From NCBI GenBank assembly GCA_027449865.1, contig DAIDKV010000061.1:1-64000 (forward strand): a DNA stretch of 64,000 bases, given 5' to 3'. The stretch's first letter is position 1, and each line of letters begins with the position of its first letter. Shown piece after piece: positions 34,697 to 44,125 of this stretch. This DNA is from Planctomycetales bacterium (GTDB lineage Bacteria > Planctomycetota > Planctomycetia > Isosphaerales > Isosphaeraceae). Both the position numbers and the translations under genes were made by a program. The notes beneath the pieces are model-generated. The model saw only the letters and a list, made by a program, of their open reading frames with translations, had not been told where the DNA came from and made no database searches.

Positions 34697-35283
34697 TCCG
34701 CAACCGGCCCGTGCGGCACCCAATCATGGCCTGCGCTGTGCTGTTGCTGATTTCTACATTTCATTGTTTTGCCAATATTTCTCCCATCGAGGATCCCCGG
34801 GAGCCTTCCTGCGGCGCCTGGGCCCTGGCCGTTCTCGGCGGACTCCAAGGATTGAAGCTCGATTTTAGCGATCTCGAAAAATCCCTGGGTCCGCAGTCGA
34901 ACCGCGGCCACTCCATGGCTCAAATCGTCGAAGCGGGACGTCGACGCGGTCTTGGGCTCCGGGCCGTCCGTCTCGATCGAGCAGAGTACCCGACCTCGTC
35001 ACCGGCGATCGTCCGTGTCGAGCGGGCAGGCGCGGGCCATTTTGTCGTGATCCGCCCCGTCGGTCTCTCAGGACGGCTCGTGCAAGTTTTCGACCCTCTC
35101 CAGGATGTGCAAGTCATCGATTATACCATCTTGACCGCCCAGGAATGGTGGACAAATGTCGCTATTGTCCCTGAATCCGACCCAGCGGGCCGGTCCGTTT
35201 TCCTTTGGCTACCGCTCGTGACGGCAGTCCTCTTGGTGTCCGTTCAGCGATCCTTGCGGAGCCGGGGTCGTCCGTTCCTTTGA
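34693..35283 (+). CDS. membrane-anchored C39-like cysteine peptidase
   Basis: A 196-aa protein. An N-terminal membrane segment ('IMACAVLLLISTFHCFA') leads to a C39-like papain-fold domain and then a C-terminal segment ('SVFLWLPLVTAVLLVSV'). The catalytic positions are visible: Cys40 in 'PSCGAWALAVLGG', His116 in 'AGHFVVIRP' and Asp134 in 'VQVFDPLQ'. Their spacings (76 and 18) are close to those of C39 domains. The topology puts the active site outside the cytoplasm, unlike ABC-linked C39 domains. Start GTG 34693 overlaps the previous stop (GTGA). Likely substrate: the Cys-rich protein of the cluster. Confidence 0.75.
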   Translation: MIRNRPVRHPIMACAVLLLISTFHCFANISPIEDPREPSCGAWALAVLGGLQGLKLDFSDLEKSLGPQSNRGHSMAQIVEAGRRRGLGLRAVRLDRAEYPTSSPAIVRVERAGAGHFVVIRPVGLSGRLVQVFDPLQDVQVIDYTILTAQEWWTNVAIVPESDPAGRSVFLWLPLVTAVLLVSVQRSLRSRGRPFL

Positions 35284-35418
35284 GAGTGGAGGCGTTCGGC
35301 GGATTTTCCTTTACTTACCATTTGCTCTTCAGCGACCTGATGGTGATGTCGTGCTTAGGCAGGTTCTTTGATCGCTCGAGCCGAGACTCGATGAGTTCTA
35401 TCGCCTTCCTATAAATGT
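35284..35418. other. intergenic between C39 gene and IS4 relic
   Basis: A short stretch with no gene. It shows no strong terminator hairpin. The IS4 left-end word 'cattaagg' begins at 35419. Confidence 0.4.
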
Positions 35419-35595
35419 CATTAAGGTCCATAGAGCAAATATGCCTTGTTCATTTAATATGAAAGATCTTCTGTGCGTCATGGTTTTCCCGCAATCCATG
35501 GCACAGGAGGCGCTCGTGATGCATCGACGAATTACTCCTATCCTCCACCGGTTCCGGCAAGACGTCACCGCCACTATCGGCGACGGCCATCCCTC
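35419..35595 (+). mobile_element. truncated relic of the IS4 element left end
   Basis: It matches the first ~170 bases of the IS4-type element at 5-1512: 'cattaagg', then after 60 bases 'catggtttt', 'ccatggcacaggagg' and the first codons 'atgcatcgacgaatt' of the transposase. About 25 codons remain before similarity stops near 35590. The body and right end are gone. It abuts the 3' end of uvrC. Confidence 0.85.
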
Positions 35596-35644
35596 GCCTC
35601 CCAGAAGGGCGTGGCTCTGGCGGATGATGTCCACTCCGGCGTCC

Positions 35645-36976
35645 TCATTCCTCCTCGCCCAGCGTTCGCTTCTTGCGGAGCATGTGGTGATAATGCTGGG
35701 CGAAGCGGTGGGCCTCGTCGCGGACGTATTGCAGGAGCCGCAGCGCGAACGATCGTCGCGAGAGAACGATCGGCTCCGACCGGCCCGGCAGGTAGATCTC
35801 TTCCTCCTGCTTCGCCAGCGAAATCACCGTCGGCGGCGCGACCTTCAGCGCGTCGAAGGCGGCCATCGCCGATGAGAGCTGCCCCTTGCCGCCGTCGATC
35901 AGCCAGATGTCCGGGAACGGCTCGTCCCGCTCCCGGAGGCTCTTGATCCGCCGCGTCACGACCTCTCGGATCGAGGCGAAGTCGTCGATGCCTGGAACCG
36001 TCTTGATCTGATAACGACGGTAGCCGGGCTTGAACGGGAGGCCGTCGATGAACGTCACCAGCGAGCCCACCATCGCCGTTCCGCCGAGGTGCGCGATGTC
36101 CACGCCGTCGATGGTCCGAGGAATCGAGTCGAGGCCGAGGATCTTCTTGAGACCCTTCAGTCCCCGGCGAGGGTCGACGTAAAAGACCTCCGGCTGGGCG
36201 TGGTCGGCCAGGTTGCCGCGGAGGTTCAGCGATTGCAGCGCCTTGATCTCGTCGCGGAGCCGCGCTGCCTTCTCGAATTGCAGTTCCTTGCTCGCCCGGC
36301 GCATCTCGTCTTCCATCTCGCGGAAGAGCTCATCCTTTTTCCCGTCGAGGAAGAGCATCAGCCGGCGGATGTCGGCCCTGTAGGTCTCGCGGTCGATTCG
36401 AAAGTTGCAAGGGGCCGTGCACTGGTTGATGGAGTGCAAAAGGCAGGGACGGAACCATCGCCAGCGCGGGTCGTCCTCCTGGATGTCGAGCGAGCAGGTG
36501 CGGAACTTGAAGATCTTTTCCAGGACATTCAGCGCCCCGCGGAGGCTCCTTGCTCTGGGGAACGGGCCATACAACTTCACGCCGCGGTCGAGCGGCTCTC
36601 GAGTGAAGTTGACCCGGGGGAAGTCGTCGCCGGTGGTAATCTGGAGGTAGGGAAAGCTTTTGTCGTCCTTGAGGTCGCGGTTGTTCTTTGGCTGGATGTC
36701 CTTGATGAGGCGAGCTTCCATCAACAGGGCGTCGACCTCGCTATCGGCCGGAAGGAAGTCGATGTCGGCGACCTCGTCGATCCAGCCGCAGATCCGCCGG
36801 TCCTCTGCCGCGCCCTTGTGGAAGTACGACCCGGCCCGAGCACGGAGATTCTTCGCCTTGCCGATGTAGATGACTCGCCCCTGGGCGTCCTTCATCAGGT
36901 AGAGGCCGGCGGTGCTGGGGAACTGCTTGACCTTCTCGGCCGGCGAGGTGGTGGCTGCGGAGGTGACATCGGCCAT
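35645..36976 (-). CDS. uvrC: UvrC-type excinuclease subunit lacking the HhH end
   Basis: A 443-aa protein. An N-terminal GIY-YIG nuclease domain ('GLYLMKDAQGRVIYIGKAKN') is followed by a Cys-containing region ('CLLHSINQCTAPC'), a UvrB-binding motif ('MRRASKELQFEKAARLRDE') and the RNase H-like nuclease domain ('DGVDIAHLGGTAMVGS', 'IWLIDGGKGQLSSA'). It ends shortly after 'RDEAHRFAQHYHHMLRKKRT', where full-length UvrC (about 600 aa) continues into a tandem HhH DNA-binding domain. The stop is about 50 bases from the IS4 relic. Either the family is naturally short here or the 3' end was lost with the IS. Confidence 0.88.
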   Translation of the reverse strand: MADVTSAATTSPAEKVKQFPSTAGLYLMKDAQGRVIYIGKAKNLRARAGSYFHKGAAEDRRICGWIDEVADIDFLPADSEVDALLMEARLIKDIQPKNNRDLKDDKSFPYLQITTGDDFPRVNFTREPLDRGVKLYGPFPRARSLRGALNVLEKIFKFRTCSLDIQEDDPRWRWFRPCLLHSINQCTAPCNFRIDRETYRADIRRLMLFLDGKKDELFREMEDEMRRASKELQFEKAARLRDEIKALQSLNLRGNLADHAQPEVFYVDPRRGLKGLKKILGLDSIPRTIDGVDIAHLGGTAMVGSLVTFIDGLPFKPGYRRYQIKTVPGIDDFASIREVVTRRIKSLRERDEPFPDIWLIDGGKGQLSSAMAAFDALKVAPPTVISLAKQEEEIYLPGRSEPIVLSRRSFALRLLQYVRDEAHRFAQHYHHMLRKKRTLGEEE

Positions 36977-37470
36977 GCGGATTCTCTCCCGTTCCTGGGT
37001 CGCCCGCCCACGAACTGGCGTGGCTCGGCGGGAGCCGCACCTTCCTCCGTTCGGAGGCCGGAAGCGACTTTACGCATTGGGCGACCATCCCTCATCGTAT
37101 TTTTCGATCTGGCCGGGGGTTTGGTCAAGTGCGCTCGTCCGGTGGGGCAGGGCCGTTTCCCCTTCACTCGACTCTCTTGTCCACCACCGGGTGCAGGACC
37201 AGCACTGGTTCGCCTCAGAATGAGCACAAGCCAGCCAGGGCCACTCGAATGATCCCGGGGCTACCTGCTCTTCCGATCGTATCGCCTCGGCCTCGGAATC
37301 GGGGGTCGATCCACGAGGGCCGACGCGCCGGGTCCGAATCCGGGTGATAGGTTTAAGGGATACTCCCGGTCCAGGCGACCCGGCGCCGAGATTTCCGGGC
37401 GTCGGCCGGCCCTCGCCGATCGGACGGCGAGTGGTCGCGACCCAGACCGGGCCGGCAAGGAGGATCGTCC
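36977..37470. other. divergent intergenic region
   Basis: It lies upstream of uvrC (leftward) and of the exported gene at 37471 (rightward). No coding sequence, RNA gene or repeat is evident. It should contain both promoters. Confidence 0.4.
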
Positions 37471-38085
37471 ATGTCTGGCGTCTTCATCGCCCTGAGCCTC
37501 GGGCTAGCCGTCCAGGCGACGGCCCAGCCCCCGAGCTACGAGACCAACTCCGGCGGCCCGGGTTACGGCGCTCCGCCGGCACAGATTGCCGCTGGTTACA
37601 ATGCGGCTCCCTACTGGATTCCCCAGGAAAATGGGATGACCTCGGTCCCGTACTATTACCCGTACCAGAAGCGGAGGGCGATGCGGCATCGGGCGTTCAT
37701 CCTGCCGCCCGGCCCCGGCGACGGATGGGGCTTTCCCAACGGCTTCCCCGACGGCTACGGATGGGCCGATTACGGCCCCTACCTCCCGCTCAACGGCGAC
37801 CGGAACTCCGATTATTTCTTTCCTCGATATACCGTCGCGCCCCCCGAGCAAATGTTTCTTCCGACGTATTACAACCCCTACGTGACCCGAGGCCAGCGCT
37901 ATTTACCGTACGTCGGAGCCGACGGAGCGCACCCGGCTGGCGGACCTCCAATCAGCTCGGGCGAGCTGCCGGTCCGGCCCTACGCCACGATGCCCGGCCA
38001 CAATCCTGCGGTGACCGTTCCGCGGCTCAACGGCCGGTCCGAGGCCCCGTTCGTCCCGTCGGGAACCTCGGGGCTGACTCCCTGA
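37471..38085 (+). CDS. exported Tyr/Pro/Gly-rich protein
   Basis: A 204-aa secreted protein with a short signal peptide ('MSGVFIALSLGLAVQATAQP'). It then has a Tyr-, Pro- and Gly-rich body ('TSVPYYYPYQKRR', 'FPDGYGWADYGPYLPL') with no recognised domain. The composition suggests a surface or extracellular-matrix protein. AAGGAGG precedes the ATG with good spacing. Confidence 0.7.
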   Translation: MSGVFIALSLGLAVQATAQPPSYETNSGGPGYGAPPAQIAAGYNAAPYWIPQENGMTSVPYYYPYQKRRAMRHRAFILPPGPGDGWGFPNGFPDGYGWADYGPYLPLNGDRNSDYFFPRYTVAPPEQMFLPTYYNPYVTRGQRYLPYVGADGAHPAGGPPISSGELPVRPYATMPGHNPAVTVPRLNGRSEAPFVPSGTSGLTP

Positions 38086-38624
38086 TCGTATCGCGAAGTC
38101 TCGGGAGACGACGAGCCTGGTCTCACCTGGCCGATCGTCCTCCGATTTTCTGCCTGACCGCCCGGCCCGGCGCGCCTGCTTGTCAAAGTCTGGGGCCTCC
38201 CTGTAGCATGGTGAGGCGCGGTCGCGGCGCCGGTGCCTGACCGGCCGCCGCTGCCCGCGTGGCGCCGGGACGGATACCGCGCGGAAGAGAAACGATCGAA
38301 CCTTCGCCGGGTTCCGATCGTAGCAGGTCAGAGAGGCGGGTCGTCTGACCGCGCCGATTCGGCAACCTGTCCGGATCGGTGGTTCGTTTCGAGGCCGGGC
38401 CATGGGCGTCACGCGCGCCTGGATCGGCGACGCCCGACCGGCCGCCGGCCGCCGACCCGGCGTCGATCCCGTTATCGCTCTAATCTTTTCGTTCCTGATC
38501 GATCCACGATGACCCGATGTTTCCCACCCCGGCGGCACCGCTGCCGGTGGGCGGGAAGGTACCCACAATGGCCACGCTTCCGTCCTTTGCTCCGCACCCG
38601 AGCCCAACACGAGGCGCCCGCGTA
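38086..38624. other. GC-rich intergenic region
   Basis: The gap before the ABC ATPase gene. Frames are Arg/Pro-rich and look like noise. The frame of the ABC gene is open from 38517 but that N-terminal extension ('[14 protein letters not shown]') is not family-like. Confidence 0.4.
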
Positions 38625-39563
38625 ATGAGCCACGAAGTCATCATCGAGACCCGGAACCTCACCAAGGTCTACCGAGATTTCTGGGGTCGCCCCAAGGTCC
38701 AGGCACTCAAGGCCCTCGACCTGAAGGTCCATCGCGGCGAGATCTTCGGCCTGCTCGGGCCCAATGGTTCCGGCAAGACGACGACCATCAAGCTGCTGCT
38801 GGGCCTGCTCTTCCCGACCGAGGGTGAGGCCCTGATCTTCAACGAGCCGACGACCAACGTCGCGAAGAACGAGCGGATCGGCTACCTGCCCGAAGAGTCG
38901 TACCTCTACAAGTTCCTCAACGCCGAGGAAACGCTCCAGTTCTACGGCCGGCTCTTCAAGATGCCCGGCTCCGAGCGGAACAAGCGGGTCGGCCAGCTCA
39001 TTGATATGGTCGGCCTCTCCGCCGCCAAGCACCGCCAGCTTCGCGAGTACTCCAAGGGCATGCAGCGCCGGATCGGGCTGGCCCAGGCCCTGATCAACAA
39101 TCCCGAGCTGATCCTCCTCGACGAGCCGACCTCGGGTCTCGACCCGATCGGCACCGCCGAGATCAAGAACCTGATCCGCGAGCTCCGCGAGCAGGGCAAG
39201 ACGATCGTTCTCTCCGGCCACCTGCTGGCCGACATGCAGGACATCTGCGATCGGATCGCCATCCTCCACCGTGGCGAGCTCAAGGAGATGGGCAAGGTCA
39301 CCGACCTGCTCACCGTTCAGGACGTCACCCAGATCAAGGCGCGGAACCTCCCCGCCGCCGCGATGGACGAGATCCGGAACGTGATCCTTCGGCACGGCGG
39401 CGAGGACGTCGTGGTCGACCACCCGACCACGACCCTCGAGGAGCTGTTCCTCCGGATCGTTCACGAGAGCGATCTGCACCCGGGCCGCCGCAAGGTCGCT
39501 CAGGACGGCGCAGGGCTCAAGCCGCAGGCAAAGAACGAAGGCGAGCTTGCCGCCAAGCGCTGA
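38625..39563 (+). CDS. ABC transporter ATP-binding protein (ABC-2 type)
   Basis: A 312-aa ATPase. Walker A is at residues 45-52 ('GPNGSGKT'), the signature is '[15 protein letters not shown]', Walker B is '[15 protein letters not shown]' and the H-loop is '[13 protein letters not shown]'. The C-terminal extension is typical of ABC-2 exporters. It is followed on the same strand by a large permease-like gene and its partner, which likely form the transporter. Start ATG 38625 gives '[20 protein letters not shown]'. Confidence 0.92.
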   Translation: MSHEVIIETRNLTKVYRDFWGRPKVQALKALDLKVHRGEIFGLLGPNGSGKTTTIKLLLGLLFPTEGEALIFNEPTTNVAKNERIGYLPEESYLYKFLNAEETLQFYGRLFKMPGSERNKRVGQLIDMVGLSAAKHRQLREYSKGMQRRIGLAQALINNPELILLDEPTSGLDPIGTAEIKNLIRELREQGKTIVLSGHLLADMQDICDRIAILHRGELKEMGKVTDLLTVQDVTQIKARNLPAAAMDEIRNVILRHGGEDVVVDHPTTTLEELFLRIVHESDLHPGRRKVAQDGAGLKPQAKNEGELAAKR

Positions 39564-39783
39564 TCGGGCCTGTCTTTCGTCCCGGCCTCCCGAATCCCTG
39601 GTCCCTGGTGACATATGGATCGGGGAGTCGGGACGATGGGGTTCGCTCCCCGCGCAGGGGGCCGACAAACGGCGGTCGAATCGACGATCCATCTCCGCAG
39701 AATTCATCCCGCGATCATCCGTCCAACGAACGATCCTGGGGATCCCGGGGCCTAGGTCTCAGAGCTTGTGAAGAAATGCATTT

Positions 39784-39960
39784 CAGAGATCAGCGTCCAG
39801 AGATCAGATTTCCGGTCAAAGCACTCATCTGAGATTCTGGAATCTGATCTCTGGACTCTGGAATTCGGGATGCAGCCGAGCCAGTCGCCATTCCTTCACA
39901 AACGCTCCGGGCTCAAGGACCAGGGACTCGAGGACCAGGGACTCAAGGACTCAAGGACCA
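39784..39960. repeat. hairpin and tandem words before the ABC permease
   Basis: 'ccagagatcagatttcc' at 39797-39813 pairs with 'ggaatctgatctctgg' at 39839-39854, and neighbouring 'cagagatcag' and 'ctggactctgg' words extend the symmetry. Directly after it, 39913-39960 contains short direct repeats of 'ctcaaggaccaggga' and 'ctcaagga'. The region lies between the ABC ATPase and permease genes, so it could cause partial termination within the operon. Confidence 0.75.
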
Positions 39961-39967
39961 AGCTAAG

Positions 39968-42577
39968 ATGTCCGTCATCCTCCTGACATTGCACCTCCTG
40001 TGGGCGCAGGCTCCGACGCCCGCTCCCTCGGCGGCCGCGCCCGCGACCAAGGCCGCGCCTGCCGCCGCTGCCGCGCCGACCCCCGGCGCTACCGCGCCCG
40101 GCGACGCTTCGAAGGCGCCCGCCGCCCCGGTCCGGCCCCCCATCCAGATCGACAACCGGACCGCGATCGCGATCGCCTGGCTCTACCTCGCCAGCGACCC
40201 GATCGGCGGCGGCGAGGGGCTCCTCGTCAACTCGATCGTCTGGCTCAAGGCGGTCGGGCTGCTCTGCCTGCTCGCCTGGGTCCTCTCCTGGATCTACGTC
40301 GGGATCAAGGAACGCGTGGTCGGACGCGGTGAGTGGTTCGACTACCTCGGCATCGTCGCCCTGGCGTTGACCCCGGCCACCGTGATGGTCCAGGTCCTCC
40401 AGGCGATGAACCGGTTCACTCCCCCGTCGATCGGCCCGATGTCGATGATCTCGGTGATGTGGCTCACCTCGATCCTGCTCTACGCGGTCTGGATCGAGTT
40501 TGCCCTCTGGCGAGCGACCCGCCGGCTCGGCCATCGGACCGACCGCGTGGTCCTCGTCGGCGTTCACCTGGCCCTGGCGCTCGGCCTGGCCGTTGGTGCC
40601 TGGCTTCAGGTCAAGGGCTATCTGATCGCCATCTTCCTGATGCTCGGCGCCTTCATGCCTCTGGATACCGAACTGACCTGGCGCGAGGGCCTCTCGGTCG
40701 GCACCCGGTTCGCCCTGACCTACATGGGTTACGTCGTCCTGCTCCGGGTCGTGCTCCAGTGTATTGGCGAGGTCTTCAACGACCGGTTCCGCCGCCTCTA
40801 TGCGATCGCCCGGCTGAGCGTTTACGAGGCGACCCGGCGGATGTGGGCGCCCTGGGTGGTGACCACCGTCTTCCTGTTGGTTCTGGCCTTCACCCACTGG
40901 TTTCTCCAGCCGCCCCGGGCCGCCGAGATGGGCCGGCTTTACGTCAGCACGCTGACCCTGCTTTGCTCGGCGCTCCTGACGCTGATGGTGACGATCCTTA
41001 CGCCCCTCTCGCTGCCGACGGACATCCAGCAGCAGACGATCTACACGGTCGTCTCGAAGCCGGTCCGCCGTCTGGAGCTGATCTGGGGCCGGATGATCGG
41101 CTACATGGCGCTGGTGACGGTCCTGCTGGTCGCCTTCGGTGGGATCAGCCTGGCGTACCTCTGGCGGACCGTCGGCCTGACGCAGCGGGACACGATCGCG
41201 AGAGCCGAGGCCGCCGAGAAGGCCGGCCGGATCGCCGAGGCCCGACTCCTCCGCGAGCAGGCCGAACAGCTCTACACCCGAATGACGGCTCGCGAGCCGA
41301 TCAAGGGCTCGCTCTCGTTCCTCGACTCGCGAGGCGTTCCGCACGCGATGGGGATCGACGTTGGCCAGGACGTCTCCACCCGCGAGCCCCGAAGCCACAT
41401 CGAGGGCGCCACTCCCTCGGCGGCGATCTGGAGCTTCGGCCGCGTTCCCGACCCGTTCACCCCACCCGGCCGGCAGCCGAGAATCCTTGACCGGATCATC
41501 CCCGTCGATCGGTTTCTCACGGCCGGTACGCTTGAGGACGACCTCGACCACCTCTACCAGCTTGAGGGCCAGGTCGCCGAGGCTCAGCAGGCCAAGCAGC
41601 AGCCCAACCTCCCGGCCTCCGAGTCGAGCCGGCTCGATCAGGCGATCGCCCGGAACCAGCAGGAACTCGAGCGAGTTCGCTCCAACTACGAGGCCAGAAA
41701 GCGCCAGGCCGACGACCTCGACGCCAAACTCGCCGCCGCCCGGGAGGCCGGCAACCCTCCGGAAATCGAGTCGCTTCTCAAGGAGTACAACCGCCTCCAC
41801 TCGAAGCCGATCGACATCCAGATGACGTTCAACGTTTACCGGACCACCAAGGGGAAGGTCGGCGAGCCGGTCTACGCCGAGCTCACCGCCATCAATCCCC
41901 GGACCAGCGCCCGGTTCGAGCACGACATCTTCGCGATCCGAGAGTATTATACCAACAAGGCGACCCTTCCGGCCTCGGTCCTCGCCGGGTCGAACGGCAG
42001 CCTCCGGATCGAGGTTCGGTGCCTCAGCCCGACGCAGTACCTCGGGATGGCCGAGAGCGACCTGTTCCTCCTACCGGCGCAGGGGAACTTCGGCTTCAAC
42101 TACATGAAGGGGCTCTTCGGGATCTGGCTCCAGGCGCTGGTCCTGACGGCCATCGGCGTCTTCGCCGGCACCTTCCTGAGCTGGCCCGTCGCGCTCTTGA
42201 CGACGATCTTCTTCTTCGTCGCCGGACAGCTCGCCTTCAGCTTCCTGGTCGATTTAACCCGCCAGGCCATCATGGGCGGCGGACCGTTCGAGTCGTTGAT
42301 CCGCCTTCTCACTCACGACAACCAGATGAGCGATCTGGCGCCAACCGCCTCGGTCATCCTCGCCAAGACCCTCGACTCGCTGGTCATGCCCATCATGTCG
42401 ATGCTGGTCTTCGTTGTCCCGAACTTCAACACGCTCGACGTCACCAACCTCGTTGCCGATGGATTCGCCGTGAGCTGGCGCACCCTGGGCATGAACACCA
42501 TGCTCGCCCTCGGCTACGCCATTCCCTTCTCCATCGCCGGTTATTACATCCTCAAGAAGCGTGAGGTGGCTGCATGA
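39968..42577 (+). CDS. ABC transporter permease, ABC-2 type with large insert
   Basis: An 869-aa membrane protein. An N-terminal Ala/Pro-rich segment follows a first hydrophobic stretch. About ten further membrane helices fall in two groups (residues about 75-430 and 715-865). Between them is a roughly 280-residue extracytoplasmic-type insert with a coiled coil ('LDQAIARNQQELERVRSNYE'). The segment 'QQTIYTVVSKPVRRLELIWG' is typical of planctomycete ABC-2 permeases. It pairs with the ATPase at 38625, and its stop overlaps the next ATG by four bases (ATGA). Substrate unknown. Confidence 0.82.
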   Translation: MSVILLTLHLLWAQAPTPAPSAAAPATKAAPAAAAAPTPGATAPGDASKAPAAPVRPPIQIDNRTAIAIAWLYLASDPIGGGEGLLVNSIVWLKAVGLLCLLAWVLSWIYVGIKERVVGRGEWFDYLGIVALALTPATVMVQVLQAMNRFTPPSIGPMSMISVMWLTSILLYAVWIEFALWRATRRLGHRTDRVVLVGVHLALALGLAVGAWLQVKGYLIAIFLMLGAFMPLDTELTWREGLSVGTRFALTYMGYVVLLRVVLQCIGEVFNDRFRRLYAIARLSVYEATRRMWAPWVVTTVFLLVLAFTHWFLQPPRAAEMGRLYVSTLTLLCSALLTLMVTILTPLSLPTDIQQQTIYTVVSKPVRRLELIWGRMIGYMALVTVLLVAFGGISLAYLWRTVGLTQRDTIARAEAAEKAGRIAEARLLREQAEQLYTRMTAREPIKGSLSFLDSRGVPHAMGIDVGQDVSTREPRSHIEGATPSAAIWSFGRVPDPFTPPGRQPRILDRIIPVDRFLTAGTLEDDLDHLYQLEGQVAEAQQAKQQPNLPASESSRLDQAIARNQQELERVRSNYEARKRQADDLDAKLAAAREAGNPPEIESLLKEYNRLHSKPIDIQMTFNVYRTTKGKVGEPVYAELTAINPRTSARFEHDIFAIREYYTNKATLPASVLAGSNGSLRIEVRCLSPTQYLGMAESDLFLLPAQGNFGFNYMKGLFGIWLQALVLTAIGVFAGTFLSWPVALLTTIFFFVAGQLAFSFLVDLTRQAIMGGGPFESLIRLLTHDNQMSDLAPTASVILAKTLDSLVMPIMSMLVFVVPNFNTLDVTNLVADGFAVSWRTLGMNTMLALGYAIPFSIAGYYILKKREVAA

Positions 42578-44076
42578 GCACCCCAGGTTCGTCCTCGTCC
42601 TCCGCCTTCGCGCAGGCCAGCTTCCGCAAGAAGCTGGTCTACGGCATGATCATCGTGGTGCTCTTCGGCATCATGTACCCGTATTCCGCCCGCCTCATCG
42701 AGATCAAGAAGCAACGCGACCTCGGCGAGGCGGCCATCGGCCAGATCGACACCGGCAGCTTCATGATGAAGCTGTTCCTCCTCGGCGGTTTCCGAGGGAT
42801 CGTCGCCGACTACCTCTGGAACCGCGCTGAGGAGTACAAACGCGAGCACGACTGGGACCGCCTCGCACAGACCGTCGAGATGATCACCAAGCTCCAGCCG
42901 CACTTCCTCTCGATCTGGACCTACCAGAGCTGGAACCTGGCGTACAACGTCTCGGTCGAATGGGACGCCCCCGAAGACAAGTATCAGTGGATCAAGAAGG
43001 GAATTCAGTTCGTCCAGCAGGGCGTCGAAAAGAACCAGCGATCCCCCGACCTGATCTGGGATACCGCCTGGTACTACTATCACAAGCTGGGCTTCTCGGA
43101 CGAGTCGATCATCCTTCGCCGCCTCTTCCGCGACGACCCCGATGAAGACTTCAAGCGGTATCAGGACCCCGAGCGCGAACTTCAGTGGACCATCGGCGAC
43201 GATAACTTCAAGCTGGGCTACGGCTGGTTCAGCCGCGCGGTCCGCCTCGTCGATTCGGGCGTCGGCTCGCGGCTCCAGAGCGGAACCGCGGCCAACATCC
43301 AGTACGTCGATCCCTCACCCCAGCGCAAGGGACGACCCGACGACATCGCCTTCCGCTCCATGCCCGCTCACGGCCAGACTCGCTACGCCTCATCGCTGGA
43401 GAAGATGAGCATGCTCGGCATCGAGGCCCGCTTCGGTGAGAAGGCCAAGAGCGAGTGGGCCTCGGCGCTGAACGAGTGGGTCAAGTTCGGTGAGCATACC
43501 TATATGTCTCACAACGAGATCGCCGACGAGACCGGGAAGCTGCACCGCGACCCGATTCGGATCGACGACTCCAGCGACCCGGCCCGTCTCTCCAAGCTGA
43601 CCGACAACCAGAAATACTGGACCCAGCGCTGGGCCGACCAGATGAACTACCGCTACTGGAAAGAGCGGAGCCTCGCCGAGCAGACCGACGAGGCCGTTCG
43701 CGCTAGAGAGCTCTTCTACCAGGGGACCAAGGCGTACAAGACGGGTGACTTCCCCACCGCCGTCGCCAGGTATCGCGAAGGGCTACAGGCATGGAAGATC
43801 GCGCTCAACGACCACCCTACCTTCCGCGACGACGACCTTTGCAAGAAGGACACCGGGCTGATCCTCAAGCGGTATGCCCGGGCTCTTCAGCAGGCCGACG
43901 AGAAGATGCCCGACGACACGCCGTTCAAGGAGACCATGGCGATCGCCCAGAACGACCCGACCGTCGATCCGTTTGACGCGATCGAGATGATCGGTGTTCC
44001 GGGCGGCACCTCGGCGGACGCCACCCCGGCCCCGACCTCAGCCCCGACCGCGCCGCCGACCGGCGGAGGCCGCTGA
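42574..44076 (+). CDS. planctomycete-type membrane protein in the ABC operon
   Basis: A 500-aa protein with one N-terminal membrane helix ('LVYGMIIVVLFGIMYPYSA') and a long helical, TPR-like body ('DWDRLAQTVEMITKLQPHF', 'FYQGTKAYKTGDFPTAVARY'), ending in an Ala/Pro/Thr-rich tail. I know of no function. Translational coupling (ATGA) to the ABC permease makes it a likely accessory subunit of that exporter. A strong terminator follows at 44126, closing the transcription unit. Confidence 0.78.
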   Translation: MSTPGSSSSSAFAQASFRKKLVYGMIIVVLFGIMYPYSARLIEIKKQRDLGEAAIGQIDTGSFMMKLFLLGGFRGIVADYLWNRAEEYKREHDWDRLAQTVEMITKLQPHFLSIWTYQSWNLAYNVSVEWDAPEDKYQWIKKGIQFVQQGVEKNQRSPDLIWDTAWYYYHKLGFSDESIILRRLFRDDPDEDFKRYQDPERELQWTIGDDNFKLGYGWFSRAVRLVDSGVGSRLQSGTAANIQYVDPSPQRKGRPDDIAFRSMPAHGQTRYASSLEKMSMLGIEARFGEKAKSEWASALNEWVKFGEHTYMSHNEIADETGKLHRDPIRIDDSSDPARLSKLTDNQKYWTQRWADQMNYRYWKERSLAEQTDEAVRARELFYQGTKAYKTGDFPTAVARYREGLQAWKIALNDHPTFRDDDLCKKDTGLILKRYARALQQADEKMPDDTPFKETMAIAQNDPTVDPFDAIEMIGVPGGTSADATPAPTSAPTAPPTGGGR

Positions 44077-44125
44077 TCCCAACGGAACTCGCTCCTTTAC
44101 GCGAGGTTCGACGGCCCGTAGACTC

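Noticed and set aside
37344-38240. Long frame overlapping the exported gene at 37471
   Set aside because: Arg/Pro-rich and without domains; the frame at 37471 has a signal peptide and a ribosome site.
39913-39960. Short direct repeats as a CRISPR array
   Set aside because: The units are 8-15 bases with no spacers of constant length and no cas genes nearby.
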